From Bacillota bacterium (GTDB lineage: Bacteria; Bacillota; Clostridia; Lachnospirales; Lachnospiraceae), in contig JAEZMV010000002.1 of NCBI GenBank assembly GCA_023414875.1, forward strand, positions 1-64,000: 64,000 bases of DNA, read 5' to 3'. Both the position numbers and the translations under genes were made by a program. How positions within the stretch are numbered: the first letter of the stretch is position 1; each line of letters begins with the position of its first letter. Positions 1-9,352 of the stretch are shown here, in pieces. The notes beneath the pieces are model-generated. The model ran no database searches and was not told the DNA's origin. It worked only from the letters and a program-made list of their open reading frames with translations.

Positions 1-670
1 ATTCATTAATACCTCTAATCAATATCCACAAAGTAAACAGTATCTCTGCTAAAGTCTGGGGTACTAAAAGAATTATGTTTACGATCATATAACTTGGAAA
101 TAGGAAATGCACAAAAACATTAATCAGCAAACCACTGCCACCAATGATTAGCAGAATCCCGAGAACTTTCGGGAGAAATTCTGACTTATAAACTAAAAGT
201 CCGAGCGGAATAAGCCATAAACCAAAGAATATATTTGCGATTTCATAGCCGTGTAAGTACAAATCATAAGATAGCATAGCCTTCGCTTGCAACTGAGCGT
301 CAGTAAAGACACTTAAGTGTTCCGCTCCACTTAACAAGTGTAAAGCTGCAAATTCATTTAGTAGATTAATCATGTTAATCGATGTGCCTAACATAACAAA
401 AATTACCATAATCATGGATAGGTTTTTATTAACTTCACTTAATAACTTGTATAATACCAAAGGCAGTAACACGAAAATTATCATCATTATTAAATCACTT
501 ACAAAACCGATACGAAATAAAAATTCATTCGCCCTAATATTATGAGCAGTGGCTTCCATGTCAGTTGCTATGAATAATTTGTCACGAATAATCTGTGCGA
601 TGGGACCAAATACGAACATAAGCAACCACAGGAATCCTGCTAATCTTGCTGTTTTTTTACTAGGAAGCAT
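1..670 (-). CDS. DUF4386 family membrane protein (3' end outside window)
   Basis: An open frame runs leftward from an ATG at 670 to the window edge with no stop, giving 223 codons of an incomplete gene. A ribosome binding site (GAAAGGAG) precedes the start. The product begins MLPSKKTARLAGFLWLLMFV and has about six hydrophobic segments, which with its opening matches the DUF4386 family of integral membrane proteins of unknown function. It is the last visible gene of a same-strand group below a LuxR regulator, so it is probably co-regulated with the genes at 714-1340. Family recognition is by eye. Confidence 0.75.
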   Translation of the reverse strand, partial: MLPSKKTARLAGFLWLLMFVFGPIAQIIRDKLFIATDMEATAHNIRANEFLFRIGFVSDLIMMIIFVLLPLVLYKLLSEVNKNLSMIMVIFVMLGTSINMINLLNEFAALHLLSGAEHLSVFTDAQLQAKAMLSYDLYLHGYEIANIFFGLWLIPLGLLVYKSEFLPKVLGILLIIGGSGLLINVFVHFLFPSYMIVNIILLVPQTLAEILFTLWILIRGINE

Positions 671-713
671 TTTTGTTCTCCTTTCAAAAACTTTAATTGT
701 TATCAATTTACAT

Positions 714-905
714 CTACTCCTCTATGCTGTTGACCGATATCAGTTCAATGCCCAAATCATTAATCTTTCGAAGAATACCATATAGTGAGGCTTGATCGAT
801 GAGCTTACCACGGAGTATGGTAGTGGAATTCGGTTGTTTCATTACTTCCAGCTCTTCAAACCAGGTATCCCTAATATATCCACGGATGATAATCTCATAT
901 ATCAT
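714..905 (-). CDS. small conserved protein of unknown function (63 aa)
   Basis: A 63-residue acidic protein without a signal peptide or membrane segment (MIYEIIIRGYIRDTWFEELEV...). The middle, ...LRGKLIDQASLYGILRKINDLGIELISVNSIEE, reads as a compact alpha/beta fold. It lies 3 bases after the DUF6326-like gene and about 43 bases before the DUF4386 gene, so it is very probably translated from the same message. From memory, proteins of this size with a 'DQAALHGLL..DLGL.L.SV' motif often sit beside DUF4386 and DUF6326 genes. No biochemical role is known to me. Confidence 0.65.
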   Translation of the reverse strand: MIYEIIIRGYIRDTWFEELEVMKQPNSTTILRGKLIDQASLYGILRKINDLGIELISVNSIEE

Positions 906-908
906 TTG

Positions 909-1340
909 TTATTGCCTCTTCCATTTCGCTGCAAGTATGACTATTGCGACATTTCCCAGGATCTCCATCACGGAGAAGAAAATATAATGCAGTGTTGCGT
1001 CCGATCCCACAAAAAAAGATCCAATCTGATATATAATCATGAGAATTGCTGCCCCGATATTGATGATACGATTCGCCCGATAAGGCAAGACCGCGGATAG
1101 TACAACCATTAGAAATGGAATCTCCAATGAAAGTCCTGCAAATAATAAAAATTCCTGTGTCATTGGTATTCCTGCTATATTTCCTTCTAGCAATCCCCTT
1201 AAAGCTGACATCTCCATATTACTTATGAGATCACACAAGATGTAATTCAACGATAGAAACACCCATAACTTTGAGATTAACATTGGTCTGTGAATTAGAG
1301 TACTCTGTTTATTCTGTTGCAGGATATAATCTGTGTTCAT
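909..1340 (-). CDS. DUF6326-like four-helix membrane protein
   Basis: A 143-residue protein with four predicted transmembrane helices: LWVFLSLNYILCDLI, the FLLFAGLSLEIPFLMVV segment, IINIGAAILMIIYQIG, and YIFFSVMEILGNVAIVIL. The size, the early YI.CDL motif and the acidic PMTQ.FLL loop resemble DUF6326 proteins of unknown function. The start ATG at 1340 has an excellent GAGGAGG site upstream. It is the first gene of the 1340-to-1 cluster, and a promoter-like TATAAT (1371-1376, minus strand) plus an inverted repeat (1406-1419) precede it. The DUF assignment is moderate; the membrane topology is clear. Confidence 0.7.
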   Translation of the reverse strand: MNTDYILQQNKQSTLIHRPMLISKLWVFLSLNYILCDLISNMEMSALRGLLEGNIAGIPMTQEFLLFAGLSLEIPFLMVVLSAVLPYRANRIINIGAAILMIIYQIGSFFVGSDATLHYIFFSVMEILGNVAIVILAAKWKRQ

Positions 1341-1370
1341 AAGAAAACCTCCTCGTTTCTCTGTTTATTT

Positions 1371-1419
1371 ATTATAAGCATACGAAAATAGAAGAGGTCT
1401 GTGCACCTACTAAAGTAGG
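1371..1419 (-). promoter_or_regulatory. promoter with putative LuxR activator site for the 1340-1 cluster
   Basis: On the minus strand a perfect -10 TATAAT (1371-1376) has no good -35; the hexamer at the right spacing is GACCTC (1394-1399). Just upstream lies the inverted repeat CCTACT-N2-AGTAGG (1406-1419). A strong -10, a poor -35 and a dyad abutting it is the usual layout of an activator-dependent promoter. The adjacent LuxR-type regulator is the obvious candidate, but that link is inferred. Confidence 0.45.
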
Positions 1420-1479
1420 GTATTATATAAAGGATGGCACTCTTTCCATATTAATCCTACACGTCTAACCTTAGGATTA

Positions 1480-1544
1480 GTTTGTGCCGAGGATAACGCA
1501 GGCACAAACTTCGGGGTGTGAATTATGTTTTTATTAATTCACAC
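1480..1544 (-). terminator. two tandem hairpins at the 3' end of the LuxR-type gene
   Basis: GTGTGAATTA (1516-1525) pairs with TAATTCACAC (1535-1544), and the stem reaches the stop codon of the LuxR gene. A second perfect hairpin, GTTTGTGCC (1480-1488) with GGCACAAAC (1501-1509), follows. Neither has a long T-run on the minus strand, so termination efficiency is uncertain. Confidence 0.45.
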
Positions 1545-3850
1545 TACACTAAGCCAAGTTCACGCGCTTTTGCAATAGCCTGAGTTCGGCGGCTGACTTC
1601 CAATTTACCAAAGATGTTCTGGTTATAGCCCTTCACAGTGCTAAGCGCCAGGAATAACCTATCGCAAATTTCTTGGTTCGTTAATCCGGACACAATCAAG
1701 GAAAGCACTTCAAGCTCTCTTGCTGTAAGGGGCTCTATGAGGGACTGGTTCCTATGTTCCTTTTTGAATGTCTCCTCAGCTTCATCCTTAGCACCTGGAA
1801 TCTGACCAGGCTGATGACATGCCGCTTCCGTTTCGATCTGCTTCTCTACTTCCTCGATTCCTACATCTAGAGGAATCGGGTATATATAGTAATGCGTCTT
1901 ACTTTCCTTAATACAATCGCGTGCCAAATCATACAATCCTTCACTGCAGTAGATTCTTGCAAGCAGTAGATAATATTTATATTTCCAATCCATGAGTGCG
2001 GATCTCTGAGCATGTATCTTGCTCTCCTCAAGCAGTGTGTAGGCTTGCTTATTATCTCCTTGTAAGAAAGCGATTTTGCTTAAACCAAGATACAGACTTG
2101 GCAGTAAAATCGTGACGAGTTTCTCTTTGATTAAGCGTGCGATAGTCTGTTCCAACATAGCTTTTGCTTTAGCTAAGGCACCCTGTTGAATATACAGCTC
2201 CCCAAGCACCATGTAATAAGAATTCTCCATGAGTGGGATTGCTGCCTTTTTAATATTATGAAACGAATTTAGAATTACCGATTCTGCCTCGTATAAATCA
2301 CCGTTAGCCCAGTGAGCAAATCCTAGCATCATCTCTGCAGTACCACGTTTAAAGTGTTGATTACTCGGAATCCTCTCGAGAACATAACGTGCGTTGGTGA
2401 AAATACCTTCAATATCTCCTGTAGCCTCAGCAATATACCCATACGCAGAAGCAATCGTCGCCGGCAGTAGATCAAACTGTGTCTTGTCATTTATTATAAT
2501 ATTCTCCGGGTATCCTTCCGTTTGACATCGATCGTACAATCTCCCAGCCTTGTCGAACCACTCTGTACAAGCCTCCACATCACCCATATCAAGTAGTGCC
2601 CAGCCATAGCCCATGGTAAGGATCGGACTTCTTTCAATGATCGTGGCCGGTAGCTTCTTCGTCATGTCAAGCCAGGATGCCGATTGAAGCTGGAGATCCA
2701 TTTCGACCCATTTGCATTCGATGATCGCAGCTGCTTCCTCGTAGTCATTCGCTTTGATAAAGTGATGAATGGCCTCTTGTCCGAATCCATTTGTTTTAAA
2801 CCAAAGTCCTGCTCGTACATGGAGCGATTCCATTACACTCTTTGATTGTTGTTCTAATCGATGTCTTAGAAGATCTCGAAAAAGGTGATGATACCGGAAC
2901 CACTTATGAGACATTTCTGTGGAAATGATAAAACAATTTGTCTTCACAAGTCTTTCAATGATGATATTTGAGCTGCCAGCTTCCAGTTGCATCACTGCAT
3001 CACAAAGTTCATCCGTGAAGGCTTCCAATATGGATGTCTTAAGAAGAAAGGCCTTAATTTCCGGTGTTTGACGCTCAAGGACCTCTTCCAACAGATAATC
3101 CATAATATAATATTGACTACCTGAAAACGCCTCGATAAACCCGTCAATATCATCTATTCCCTGTACAGACAGCATGATCATCTGAAGCCCCGCAATCCAT
3201 CCCTCAGTTCGGGTGATCAGCCGCTGTGTTTGTTCTTCTTTTAATGATATATGTAGTTGCTGCGAGAAATACGTCTCAACCTCTTTTTCTGTGAACCTGA
3301 GCTGCGAAATTCTGAGTTCGAACAGTCTCTTTGTTGATCTCATTTTTGCTAATGGAAATGGAGGATCTTCCCTAGTGATTAATACTAGTTGCATCATCGG
3401 CGGAAAGTGATCGAATATCGTTTTAACTACCTGATGAATCAGATCATTTCTTATGACATGATAATCGTCAAAAATTATTACATATGGTGATTGGATCGTA
3501 TGGAGCTGATTGATCAGAGCTCTTAAAAATGCATCATAACCAATAGATTGATAGGCGCCCTGGAGTTGTTTAAGTTCTTCGGACACTTGCGCATCAATTG
3601 ATTTTATTCCAGCTATCAGGTAGGAAAAAAACTGCATCAAATCGTTGTCCCAATCATCAAGAGTGTACCAACAATATGCTGTTCTTTGTTCTGATAGCCA
3701 GGCACTTACTACCGTCGATTTTCCTGATCCGGCTTGAGCGGATACCAGAATCACTTGTGCCCAGTCGCAATCCTTAAGTAATGGTACTTTAGAGATTACA
3801 AGTTTCGGTAACTGCGGCTTATTTAGTTTTGTCGTCAGTATTGGTATCAT
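1544..3850 (-). CDS. MalT-like LuxR family transcriptional regulator (STAND ATPase)
   Basis: A 768-residue large LuxR-type (LAL/MalT) signal-integrating activator. The N-terminus has a Walker A motif, SAQAGSGKST (residues 37-46), and a Walker B-like YVIIFDDYH near residue 127. A winged-helix region and a long TPR-like helical array (about 340-680) follow. The last ~65 residues are a LuxR HTH (LTARELEVLSLIVSGLTNQEICDRL...STVKGYNQNIFGKL). Such proteins bind ATP and an inducer, oligomerise and activate promoters from sites near -42. It lies upstream of the DUF6326/DUF4386 cluster on the same strand, about 200 bases away, with a dyad at that promoter. Inducer unknown. Confidence 0.92.
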   Translation of the reverse strand: MIPILTTKLNKPQLPKLVISKVPLLKDCDWAQVILVSAQAGSGKSTVVSAWLSEQRTAYCWYTLDDWDNDLMQFFSYLIAGIKSIDAQVSEELKQLQGAYQSIGYDAFLRALINQLHTIQSPYVIIFDDYHVIRNDLIHQVVKTIFDHFPPMMQLVLITREDPPFPLAKMRSTKRLFELRISQLRFTEKEVETYFSQQLHISLKEEQTQRLITRTEGWIAGLQMIMLSVQGIDDIDGFIEAFSGSQYYIMDYLLEEVLERQTPEIKAFLLKTSILEAFTDELCDAVMQLEAGSSNIIIERLVKTNCFIISTEMSHKWFRYHHLFRDLLRHRLEQQSKSVMESLHVRAGLWFKTNGFGQEAIHHFIKANDYEEAAAIIECKWVEMDLQLQSASWLDMTKKLPATIIERSPILTMGYGWALLDMGDVEACTEWFDKAGRLYDRCQTEGYPENIIINDKTQFDLLPATIASAYGYIAEATGDIEGIFTNARYVLERIPSNQHFKRGTAEMMLGFAHWANGDLYEAESVILNSFHNIKKAAIPLMENSYYMVLGELYIQQGALAKAKAMLEQTIARLIKEKLVTILLPSLYLGLSKIAFLQGDNKQAYTLLEESKIHAQRSALMDWKYKYYLLLARIYCSEGLYDLARDCIKESKTHYYIYPIPLDVGIEEVEKQIETEAACHQPGQIPGAKDEAEETFKKEHRNQSLIEPLTARELEVLSLIVSGLTNQEICDRLFLALSTVKGYNQNIFGKLEVSRRTQAIAKARELGLV

Positions 3851-4242
3851 CCTTACTCCTTTCCTTCCATATATTTTAACCTCTTATAAGTCTGGTATAT
3901 AGTTCACTGTAGAAATAAACAATGTAATACGTTTGTCCTGTTCTTATACACATACACTTCTGTATAAGAGACATCAGAATTACATGTAAATTATTTAATA
4001 TTATTTTACACTTTTTCCATAAATTATCAAATATATTTTAATTGGCCCTTTTATAGACAACATTTCGTTTAATTTTCCGGCTACTAAGACTACCAAATGT
4101 ACATTCTAATCGTCTGAACATTAACCAGTCAAAAAATCTTTTGAGTATATCATTAAACTACGTTTTCTTTTGTGGTTTTCTGTGATATTATAAAAATAGT
4201 ACCTTTTATTACCTAAATAGTTAATTTAATACAAAAGATAAC
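3851..4242. other. non-coding stretch, one short hairpin
   Basis: AT-rich DNA upstream of the LuxR gene with no credible reading frame. The only structure seen is TCTTATACA (3942-3950) with TGTATAAGA (3961-3969), a 9-bp stem with a 10-base loop. The LuxR promoter should lie within 3851-3950, but no convincing -35/-10 pair was found. Confidence 0.4.
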
Positions 4243-4547
4243 ATGCAGTCAGTTCTATATCCAAACCATCTAAATTCATCACATACTATTAAAGATGAAA
4301 TAAAACTAAATTAGTTTTAGATGGCGCTTTATTATTCAGAGGGCATAAATACCAACAGAATTCTATTGAATTAATGAAAAATGAAAAAGCAAAAATATTA
4401 TGACACAAAGGAGGAGCTCCATAGAAATCAGAAACTGAAGAAGTAACCGCATATGTGCAAACAAATATTAGTGGAGATTTATATCCAGGTAATTTAACGG
4501 TAGTTAATAAAATCACTGATATAACCGGTATACCATTGCCGAATTAA
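4243..4547 (+). pseudogene. decayed gene of unknown family (one frameshift, two nonsense codons)
   Basis: Frame 4299-4547 reads NKTKLVLDGALLFRGHKY...KAKIL, a TGA stop, HKGGAP, a TAG stop, then KSETEEVTAYVQTNISG...LPN and a final TAA at 4545-4547. Coding-like composition continues through both stops. Upstream an ATG at 4243 opens MQSVLYPNHLNSSHTIKDEIKL in another frame and stops near 4312, where the downstream frame takes over, consistent with a small indel. The whole looks like a roughly 100-residue gene with three disabling lesions. I do not recognise the family. Inclusion of the 4243-4298 part is tentative. Confidence 0.5.
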
Positions 4548-4585
4548 TACCCCCCTCAATAATACTAGAATAGGAGATCACAAAA

Positions 4586-5917
4586 ATGAGTATGAACAAA
4601 AAAACTACGTTGAGCATTCTTTTTCTTTTCTGCATAATCCTCAGCAATAGCTCCATCAATGTTACCACTCATGCATTCGCAAAGAACGTTTCAACAAAGG
4701 CCATCTCTTCTATGGCAGCATCAGATGCATTGGAGGCACAAGATTACAAAGGGGACACCTTTACACTACAGCTCGATAAAAAGTATACTAATGTTAAACT
4801 TAGCTTTATCGAGCTAGCAGATGGCAGCATTTCCGATGCGAACGTACGCATCACGAAATCTATAGCTTCCATAACAAACGCTTACGACATTCCCATGGGT
4901 TCTACTTCCAAATTGTATCTATTATTAAAAACAGGCAAAATTGTAACTTATTCATTTTCCACCGATACTAAAGTCAAATTTGATCTTAACTCACAACGTG
5001 ATTATGTTATCCCGGCTAATCCATCCAAAGGCTTTTATTTCCCTTATTTCATATCTTTCAAGGGGAGCTCCAACCTTGCAGATTATAAAAGCACTATGAT
5101 GTTTGATACCTCCAACAATCACTTGACTTTTACGAATAAAGAAGCCTTTGCTCAGATGAAAGAAACTATAAAATATGCTTCCCACTATATCTATGATATA
5201 GGTGCAAAGGGTAATTACATAACCGTAATGTTCGTATTCCCAAGACCATATCAGGATTCCATGCTCTATACTCATGCTCTGGATCGTGACACATTGACGC
5301 TTACCCAGGAACAGTCCGACGCACTTCATCGGGGTAATTTGGTACGTCTGGATCTTCAATATCTGGCCGTGATTAAGGATGCCAAGGCGCAAGTCACCGC
5401 CAATAATAAGAAAGTGGATGATAAAGTATTTCTGTTCGGATTTTCAGCCTCTGCAGATTTTGCCACACGCTTTACGCTACTGCATCCAGAGGGTGTTAAG
5501 GGCGTCGTTGTAAATGCATCTCCCACCATGCCCTTCTCCAGCTATAACGGTGTCACTTTGAATTACCCATTAGGCATAGCTGATTTAAAATCTTTAGTAG
5601 GTACAAAATTTAACGTTACTGCTTTTAAGAAAGTCCCCCAGTTTTGGCATTCCGGTAGCATCGACGATAACGATGGAACCTATTACGGCGACGGCTGGGG
5701 CAATTATGGGGACGACACTAAGGATTGGAATGCCGAAGGAATTGACTATCGAAAGGCCTTTGGAAACGAAATAACCGAGCGTAAGCGATTGATTGCCAAA
5801 GTAATACCGGATAAAGGCTTTACCAACATAACTTTTAAAGAATACAAAGGAGCTAGCCACGAAATCACAAGTAAGATGCTGTCAGATATTTTAGCCTTTT
5901 TAAATAAAATCAAATAA
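4586..5917 (+). CDS. exported alpha/beta-hydrolase (esterase-like) protein
   Basis: A 443-residue protein with a Sec signal peptide (MNKKTTLSILFLFCIILSN..., hydrophobic to about residue 28). The first ~190 residues are a beta-rich domain. The C-terminal half is an alpha/beta-hydrolase domain with nucleophile elbow GFSASAD (about 283-289), a candidate acid in the GSIDDNDG loop (about 360) and a candidate base in GASHEIT (about 424). This is the order expected of a Ser-Asp-His esterase or depolymerase secreted outside the membrane. A GGAGAT site precedes the ATG at 4586; the ATG at 4592 is an alternative start. A terminator-like hairpin follows. Substrate cannot be read from the sequence. Confidence 0.75.
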   Translation: MSMNKKTTLSILFLFCIILSNSSINVTTHAFAKNVSTKAISSMAASDALEAQDYKGDTFTLQLDKKYTNVKLSFIELADGSISDANVRITKSIASITNAYDIPMGSTSKLYLLLKTGKIVTYSFSTDTKVKFDLNSQRDYVIPANPSKGFYFPYFISFKGSSNLADYKSTMMFDTSNNHLTFTNKEAFAQMKETIKYASHYIYDIGAKGNYITVMFVFPRPYQDSMLYTHALDRDTLTLTQEQSDALHRGNLVRLDLQYLAVIKDAKAQVTANNKKVDDKVFLFGFSASADFATRFTLLHPEGVKGVVVNASPTMPFSSYNGVTLNYPLGIADLKSLVGTKFNVTAFKKVPQFWHSGSIDDNDGTYYGDGWGNYGDDTKDWNAEGIDYRKAFGNEITERKRLIAKVIPDKGFTNITFKEYKGASHEITSKMLSDILAFLNKIK

Positions 5918-5955
5918 TTCTGTAACATGTTAATCACAATATGAGCACAAAGCAA

Positions 5956-5988
5956 AAAAGGCATAAGCCCATTGGCGAAATGCCTTTT
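5956..5988 (+). terminator. hairpin after the esterase-like gene
   Basis: AAAAGGCA (5956-5963) pairs with TGCCTTTT (5981-5988). The 3' arm ends in four T residues, forming a weak intrinsic terminator 39 bases after the stop codon at 5917. Confidence 0.55.
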
Positions 5989-6165
5989 AATCTATTGAAT
6001 TATGACATTTGTTAATTATGTTTGTTGCTTTTTGCCATTATATGTATGTTAATATTGCTCTCTCTGTCATAATATGGTATTGTAAATATAAGTATTTTTA
6101 TTTCATTGAAGTGATTAAATTATGATTAAAGTGACCAAAAAAGGCGAACTGATGAGGTGAACCAA

Positions 6166-6876
6166 ATGAATATTGGGATTTGTGATGATAACGAGATTTA
6201 TCTGGACATGCTTTATAAGATGGTTTTGAAGATGGTATCCGATTCTTCAGATATTATATTACATAAATTAACGCCCTATGATTTAAATTTAGATGTTCAA
6301 AATCTTACATCATCTTATGATATCTTAATTACTGACATCGATATGGGTGATTATAATGGTATTGAATTAGTTGAGAAGCTTAATAAAATTAATCCTTCCT
6401 GCATTATCATATTCATAAGTAATTATATCAACTATGCAACAAGAGTATATGATGTAAACCATGTTTATTTCGTTTTAAAGACTGAGGCCGATGTCCGTCT
6501 TCCCATAGCTCTAAATAAAGCCCTGACTATATATCAAGAACAAAAGCGCTCTTACTTGACGATATGCTATCAAAATGTTAACTATTTCATTCCTCATACT
6601 GACATCTCCTATATTGAGTCCTTAGGAAGATATCTGTATGTGCACACCGAGAAACAAATTTATAAGACTATTAAAACTTTGACAGCTGTCCAAAGTGAGC
6701 TTAGCAGTGCATTTGTCAGATGCCATAAAAGCTTTATTATAAATCTGGATTTTGTTTATTCAATTACTAGAATCAACTGTATTTTGAAGACAAAAGAGAA
6801 TATCTCCATAAGCAACACCTATTCTAAGTCTTTTTTGTCCTCTTACAGACATTACGTCTCTAATAGGCTGGGTTAA
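6166..6876 (+). CDS. LytTR-family response regulator (AgrA/LytR type)
   Basis: Using ATG 6166 the protein is 236 aa. An upstream in-frame GTG at 6157 is possible but lies inside the ribosome binding site (AGGTGA, 6155-6160). The receiver domain has the acidic pair D7-D8, phospho-acceptor D57 (ITDIDMG) and conserved K104 (FVLKTEAD). A LytTR DNA-binding domain follows from about residue 130 (YLTICYQNVNYFIPHTDISYIE... FVRCHKSFIINLDFV). Such regulators activate exported-factor genes by binding paired 9-bp direct repeats. No kinase is adjacent; the nearest GHKL kinases are at 11735-14502, and LytTR-like repeats lie at 9383-9412. Linking these three is inference from proximity. Confidence 0.9.
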   Translation: MNIGICDDNEIYLDMLYKMVLKMVSDSSDIILHKLTPYDLNLDVQNLTSSYDILITDIDMGDYNGIELVEKLNKINPSCIIIFISNYINYATRVYDVNHVYFVLKTEADVRLPIALNKALTIYQEQKRSYLTICYQNVNYFIPHTDISYIESLGRYLYVHTEKQIYKTIKTLTAVQSELSSAFVRCHKSFIINLDFVYSITRINCILKTKENISISNTYSKSFLSSYRHYVSNRLG

Positions 6877-7027
6877 AATCAACTCTAATCCAGCCATGTT
6901 TTGTTGATGTCTATCGGGGATGATCTTTGTTAGTCATCACTTGGGCTAAAAATCCTTCTTTCATAATCTATGGACTCACAAAGGATATTAAGTAGTTTAT
7001 TCGTCATATTGAAGCTCCCGTACTACC

Positions 7028-9187
7028 TTAATACGCTTCATAGGTAGTCTCATTCAACCCTCTCACTAATATGAATATTCCGTCCCCGTTGTAAGAAATG
7101 TCATTGTAAATACAGTCATAAATTAATTCGCCCTCTTTAAATAAGCCATAAAAGCCTGTCTCAGAATCTTGTACTATACAACAATTAACATCATCATAAC
7201 TTTCACAGTATGAAAAATTCCCATATTCTTTTGATGTATTATATATATTCACTAATTTATAAGTTCTCCCAGACCATCCGTCCCCGTATTCTAATATGGC
7301 ATACTCATCATAGATTCTGTTACAACTAAATCCACCGGAACCAATTGTACTTATTATATTAAAGTCTTTATCAATAACTTGCCATAGAACATCTTCGTCA
7401 TACCAGTTATCATTACCAGGTATTAATGACGCTACTGTAGTCATACCATTCTTAAATTCATTTGCTACAACATAAATGTTTTCTGTAACTTGGTAGCCAT
7501 CTGTATCTATATAGGTATACAACCCATCATAATTGTAATATCCTGTGATTTCACCACTTCCAACAATTGGTCCTTCTTTTACCCTATAAGATGCATATTC
7601 TTCCGAATATCTCCCCACTTGCCCTTCATACTCCCTAAATAAATTACCGTGATAAGTATATACCTTATAGAGCGTGTTATATTGGTCATTTTTGTCGTAC
7701 TCATAGGCAGTAATCAGATTGTTATCACCTATTAAGATATCTTTGCATTTATTAGGTATAATCATATTGCCATTAATATCTGCCAATAATTTATACTCTT
7801 CCGAAGGATAATAAGCATTTGTCCACTCTCCTACCTCAATAAATTGATCAGACACTATCCATATATCTTTATACTTCGGTTCAATAATATAATTACCTGT
7901 TTTATCAATAACCCCTCTCATTTCTTGTCCGGATACGACAGCACGACCATGCTCAAAAGCATAAGCATCATTAAACATAAAATCAATCTTTATGTTATTA
8001 TGACCATCAACATAACCCCAGTAGCCATCCTTGCATACTGCAATTAAGCCCTCTGAGAAACAACCATTCCATGAATAATCCTTCAGCCAAATTAGTTCCT
8101 CAGCCAATTCCTCTGAAGTCATATTCTCATAAGTCATATTCTCATAAGTCTCCTCATTAGACCTTTGCTCAAAGAAATATAAGTCCGTCTTCGGAAAATT
8201 AGTATATACTATTTGGCCATCTATTATATTAGGAATTAATACATCTAATCCAATTTCCTTCCTATTAAGTAGCTCCTGCGTATTATTACCATTAATATCA
8301 CATCTGTATAAGCTATCACAATTACCCCAGATTAAATCTCCTTCATGATCCATAATAAAGGTAACACCTGGCTTGTCAATTATTGTCTCATATTCCTTTG
8401 TTTTTAAATTTAACCGATATATACAGCTATTATCATATTTCTGCAGTATTAAGTATTCTCCTGATTCTATCCTAGGATACCCGTCTATTTTAGCAATTTC
8501 TATATCTGATTTATTATCAAAAAACTTAAACATAATCGTGTTAAAATTATCAACCTCATTTTCTGCAACAAAATAAATCCCTTTTTCATTCATCAGAGCA
8601 CCCTCAGATAAGAAGAACTGGTTCTCTCCTGTCAGTAAATCATAAACATAAGTAAAATTACTAATATCATCATCAACTGCATTGTAATATATCTTAGTAC
8701 CAATTGCGTTTAATATATACGCATTAAAGTTGTCTGATAAATCTAATAAAATTGTTGTTTCTCCGGTAGTTTTATTAAATGAACGCAAATAAATTTTATT
8801 AGTAGTAGAATCCTTATTATTTATATACTCCATAAAAACAATTAAATTACCAGCCTTACATAAGAAATCGCAACTACCTTCTGTTGATAGTACTTTATTT
8901 TTAATACCACTCTTATCTATTTTATATAGTCCATCCATGGTTGTATAATAAATGTGTTCACCGTCAAAATATGTACCACCCCAACACCCCATATTCTGTT
9001 GCGTATTGCCTAATCTGCTTTTCTTGTTCACTAGTAAATCTTTGATGGTAGTATCCATATTACTTGTCTTATTTACCGCTTCATCGTTTGATAGTTGATC
9101 TTTATTTGGTGCTTTTTCACGAGAACAGCCGGTAAGAAAACATACGCAACACAAAACAACAATGATATACATATACTTTTTCATCAA
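7028..9187 (-). CDS. lipoprotein with DUF5050-type propeller and WG repeats
   Basis: A 719-residue protein with a signal peptide and lipobox (CFLTGC, Cys about 21), so it should be anchored on the outer face of the membrane. Residues ~60-350 form a DUF5050-like beta-propeller with short 'IYYTTMDGLYKID' blades. Residues ~370 to the end carry WG-like repeats (GLIAVCKDGYWGYVDGHNNIKIDFMFNDAYAFEHGRAVV..., then GVIDKTGNYIIEPKY). Both folds are usually ligand- or partner-binding modules without catalysis. It is divergent from the stalk-domain gene at 9703, with LytTR-like repeats between them. A sensing or surface-binding role is plausible but unproven. Confidence 0.8.
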   Translation of the reverse strand: MMKKYMYIIVVLCCVCFLTGCSREKAPNKDQLSNDEAVNKTSNMDTTIKDLLVNKKSRLGNTQQNMGCWGGTYFDGEHIYYTTMDGLYKIDKSGIKNKVLSTEGSCDFLCKAGNLIVFMEYINNKDSTTNKIYLRSFNKTTGETTILLDLSDNFNAYILNAIGTKIYYNAVDDDISNFTYVYDLLTGENQFFLSEGALMNEKGIYFVAENEVDNFNTIMFKFFDNKSDIEIAKIDGYPRIESGEYLILQKYDNSCIYRLNLKTKEYETIIDKPGVTFIMDHEGDLIWGNCDSLYRCDINGNNTQELLNRKEIGLDVLIPNIIDGQIVYTNFPKTDLYFFEQRSNEETYENMTYENMTSEELAEELIWLKDYSWNGCFSEGLIAVCKDGYWGYVDGHNNIKIDFMFNDAYAFEHGRAVVSGQEMRGVIDKTGNYIIEPKYKDIWIVSDQFIEVGEWTNAYYPSEEYKLLADINGNMIIPNKCKDILIGDNNLITAYEYDKNDQYNTLYKVYTYHGNLFREYEGQVGRYSEEYASYRVKEGPIVGSGEITGYYNYDGLYTYIDTDGYQVTENIYVVANEFKNGMTTVASLIPGNDNWYDEDVLWQVIDKDFNIISTIGSGGFSCNRIYDEYAILEYGDGWSGRTYKLVNIYNTSKEYGNFSYCESYDDVNCCIVQDSETGFYGLFKEGELIYDCIYNDISYNGDGIFILVRGLNETTYEAY

Positions 9188-9352
9188 AACTCCCCCATTT
9201 ATTTGTTATTGGTAACTGCTCTGATTAATCTAGCATACCTGCTTAATAAGGAAGGCGGATAACTTTAACTACCTTACTCTATAATTAACTATTTCGATTA
9301 ATCCGGATGAGCTACTTTCTCCTGTTTCTTTTCTTACTAACCATTATACCAG

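Noticed and set aside
3938..3977. Hairpin whose arms resemble transposon Tn5/IS50 mosaic ends (TCTTATACACAT and TGTATAAGAGACA).
   Set aside because: The match is imperfect, no transposase or target duplication is nearby, and the arms are too close to enclose an element. It is recorded only as a hairpin, although a sequencing-adaptor artefact could be checked in the reads.
4289..4516. 75-codon minus-strand open frame.
   Set aside because: It is the antisense shadow of the decayed + strand gene and has no ribosome binding site.
4991..5392. 133-codon minus-strand open frame inside the esterase-like gene.
   Set aside because: It lies wholly antisense to a gene with a signal peptide and hydrolase motifs and has no start signal of its own.
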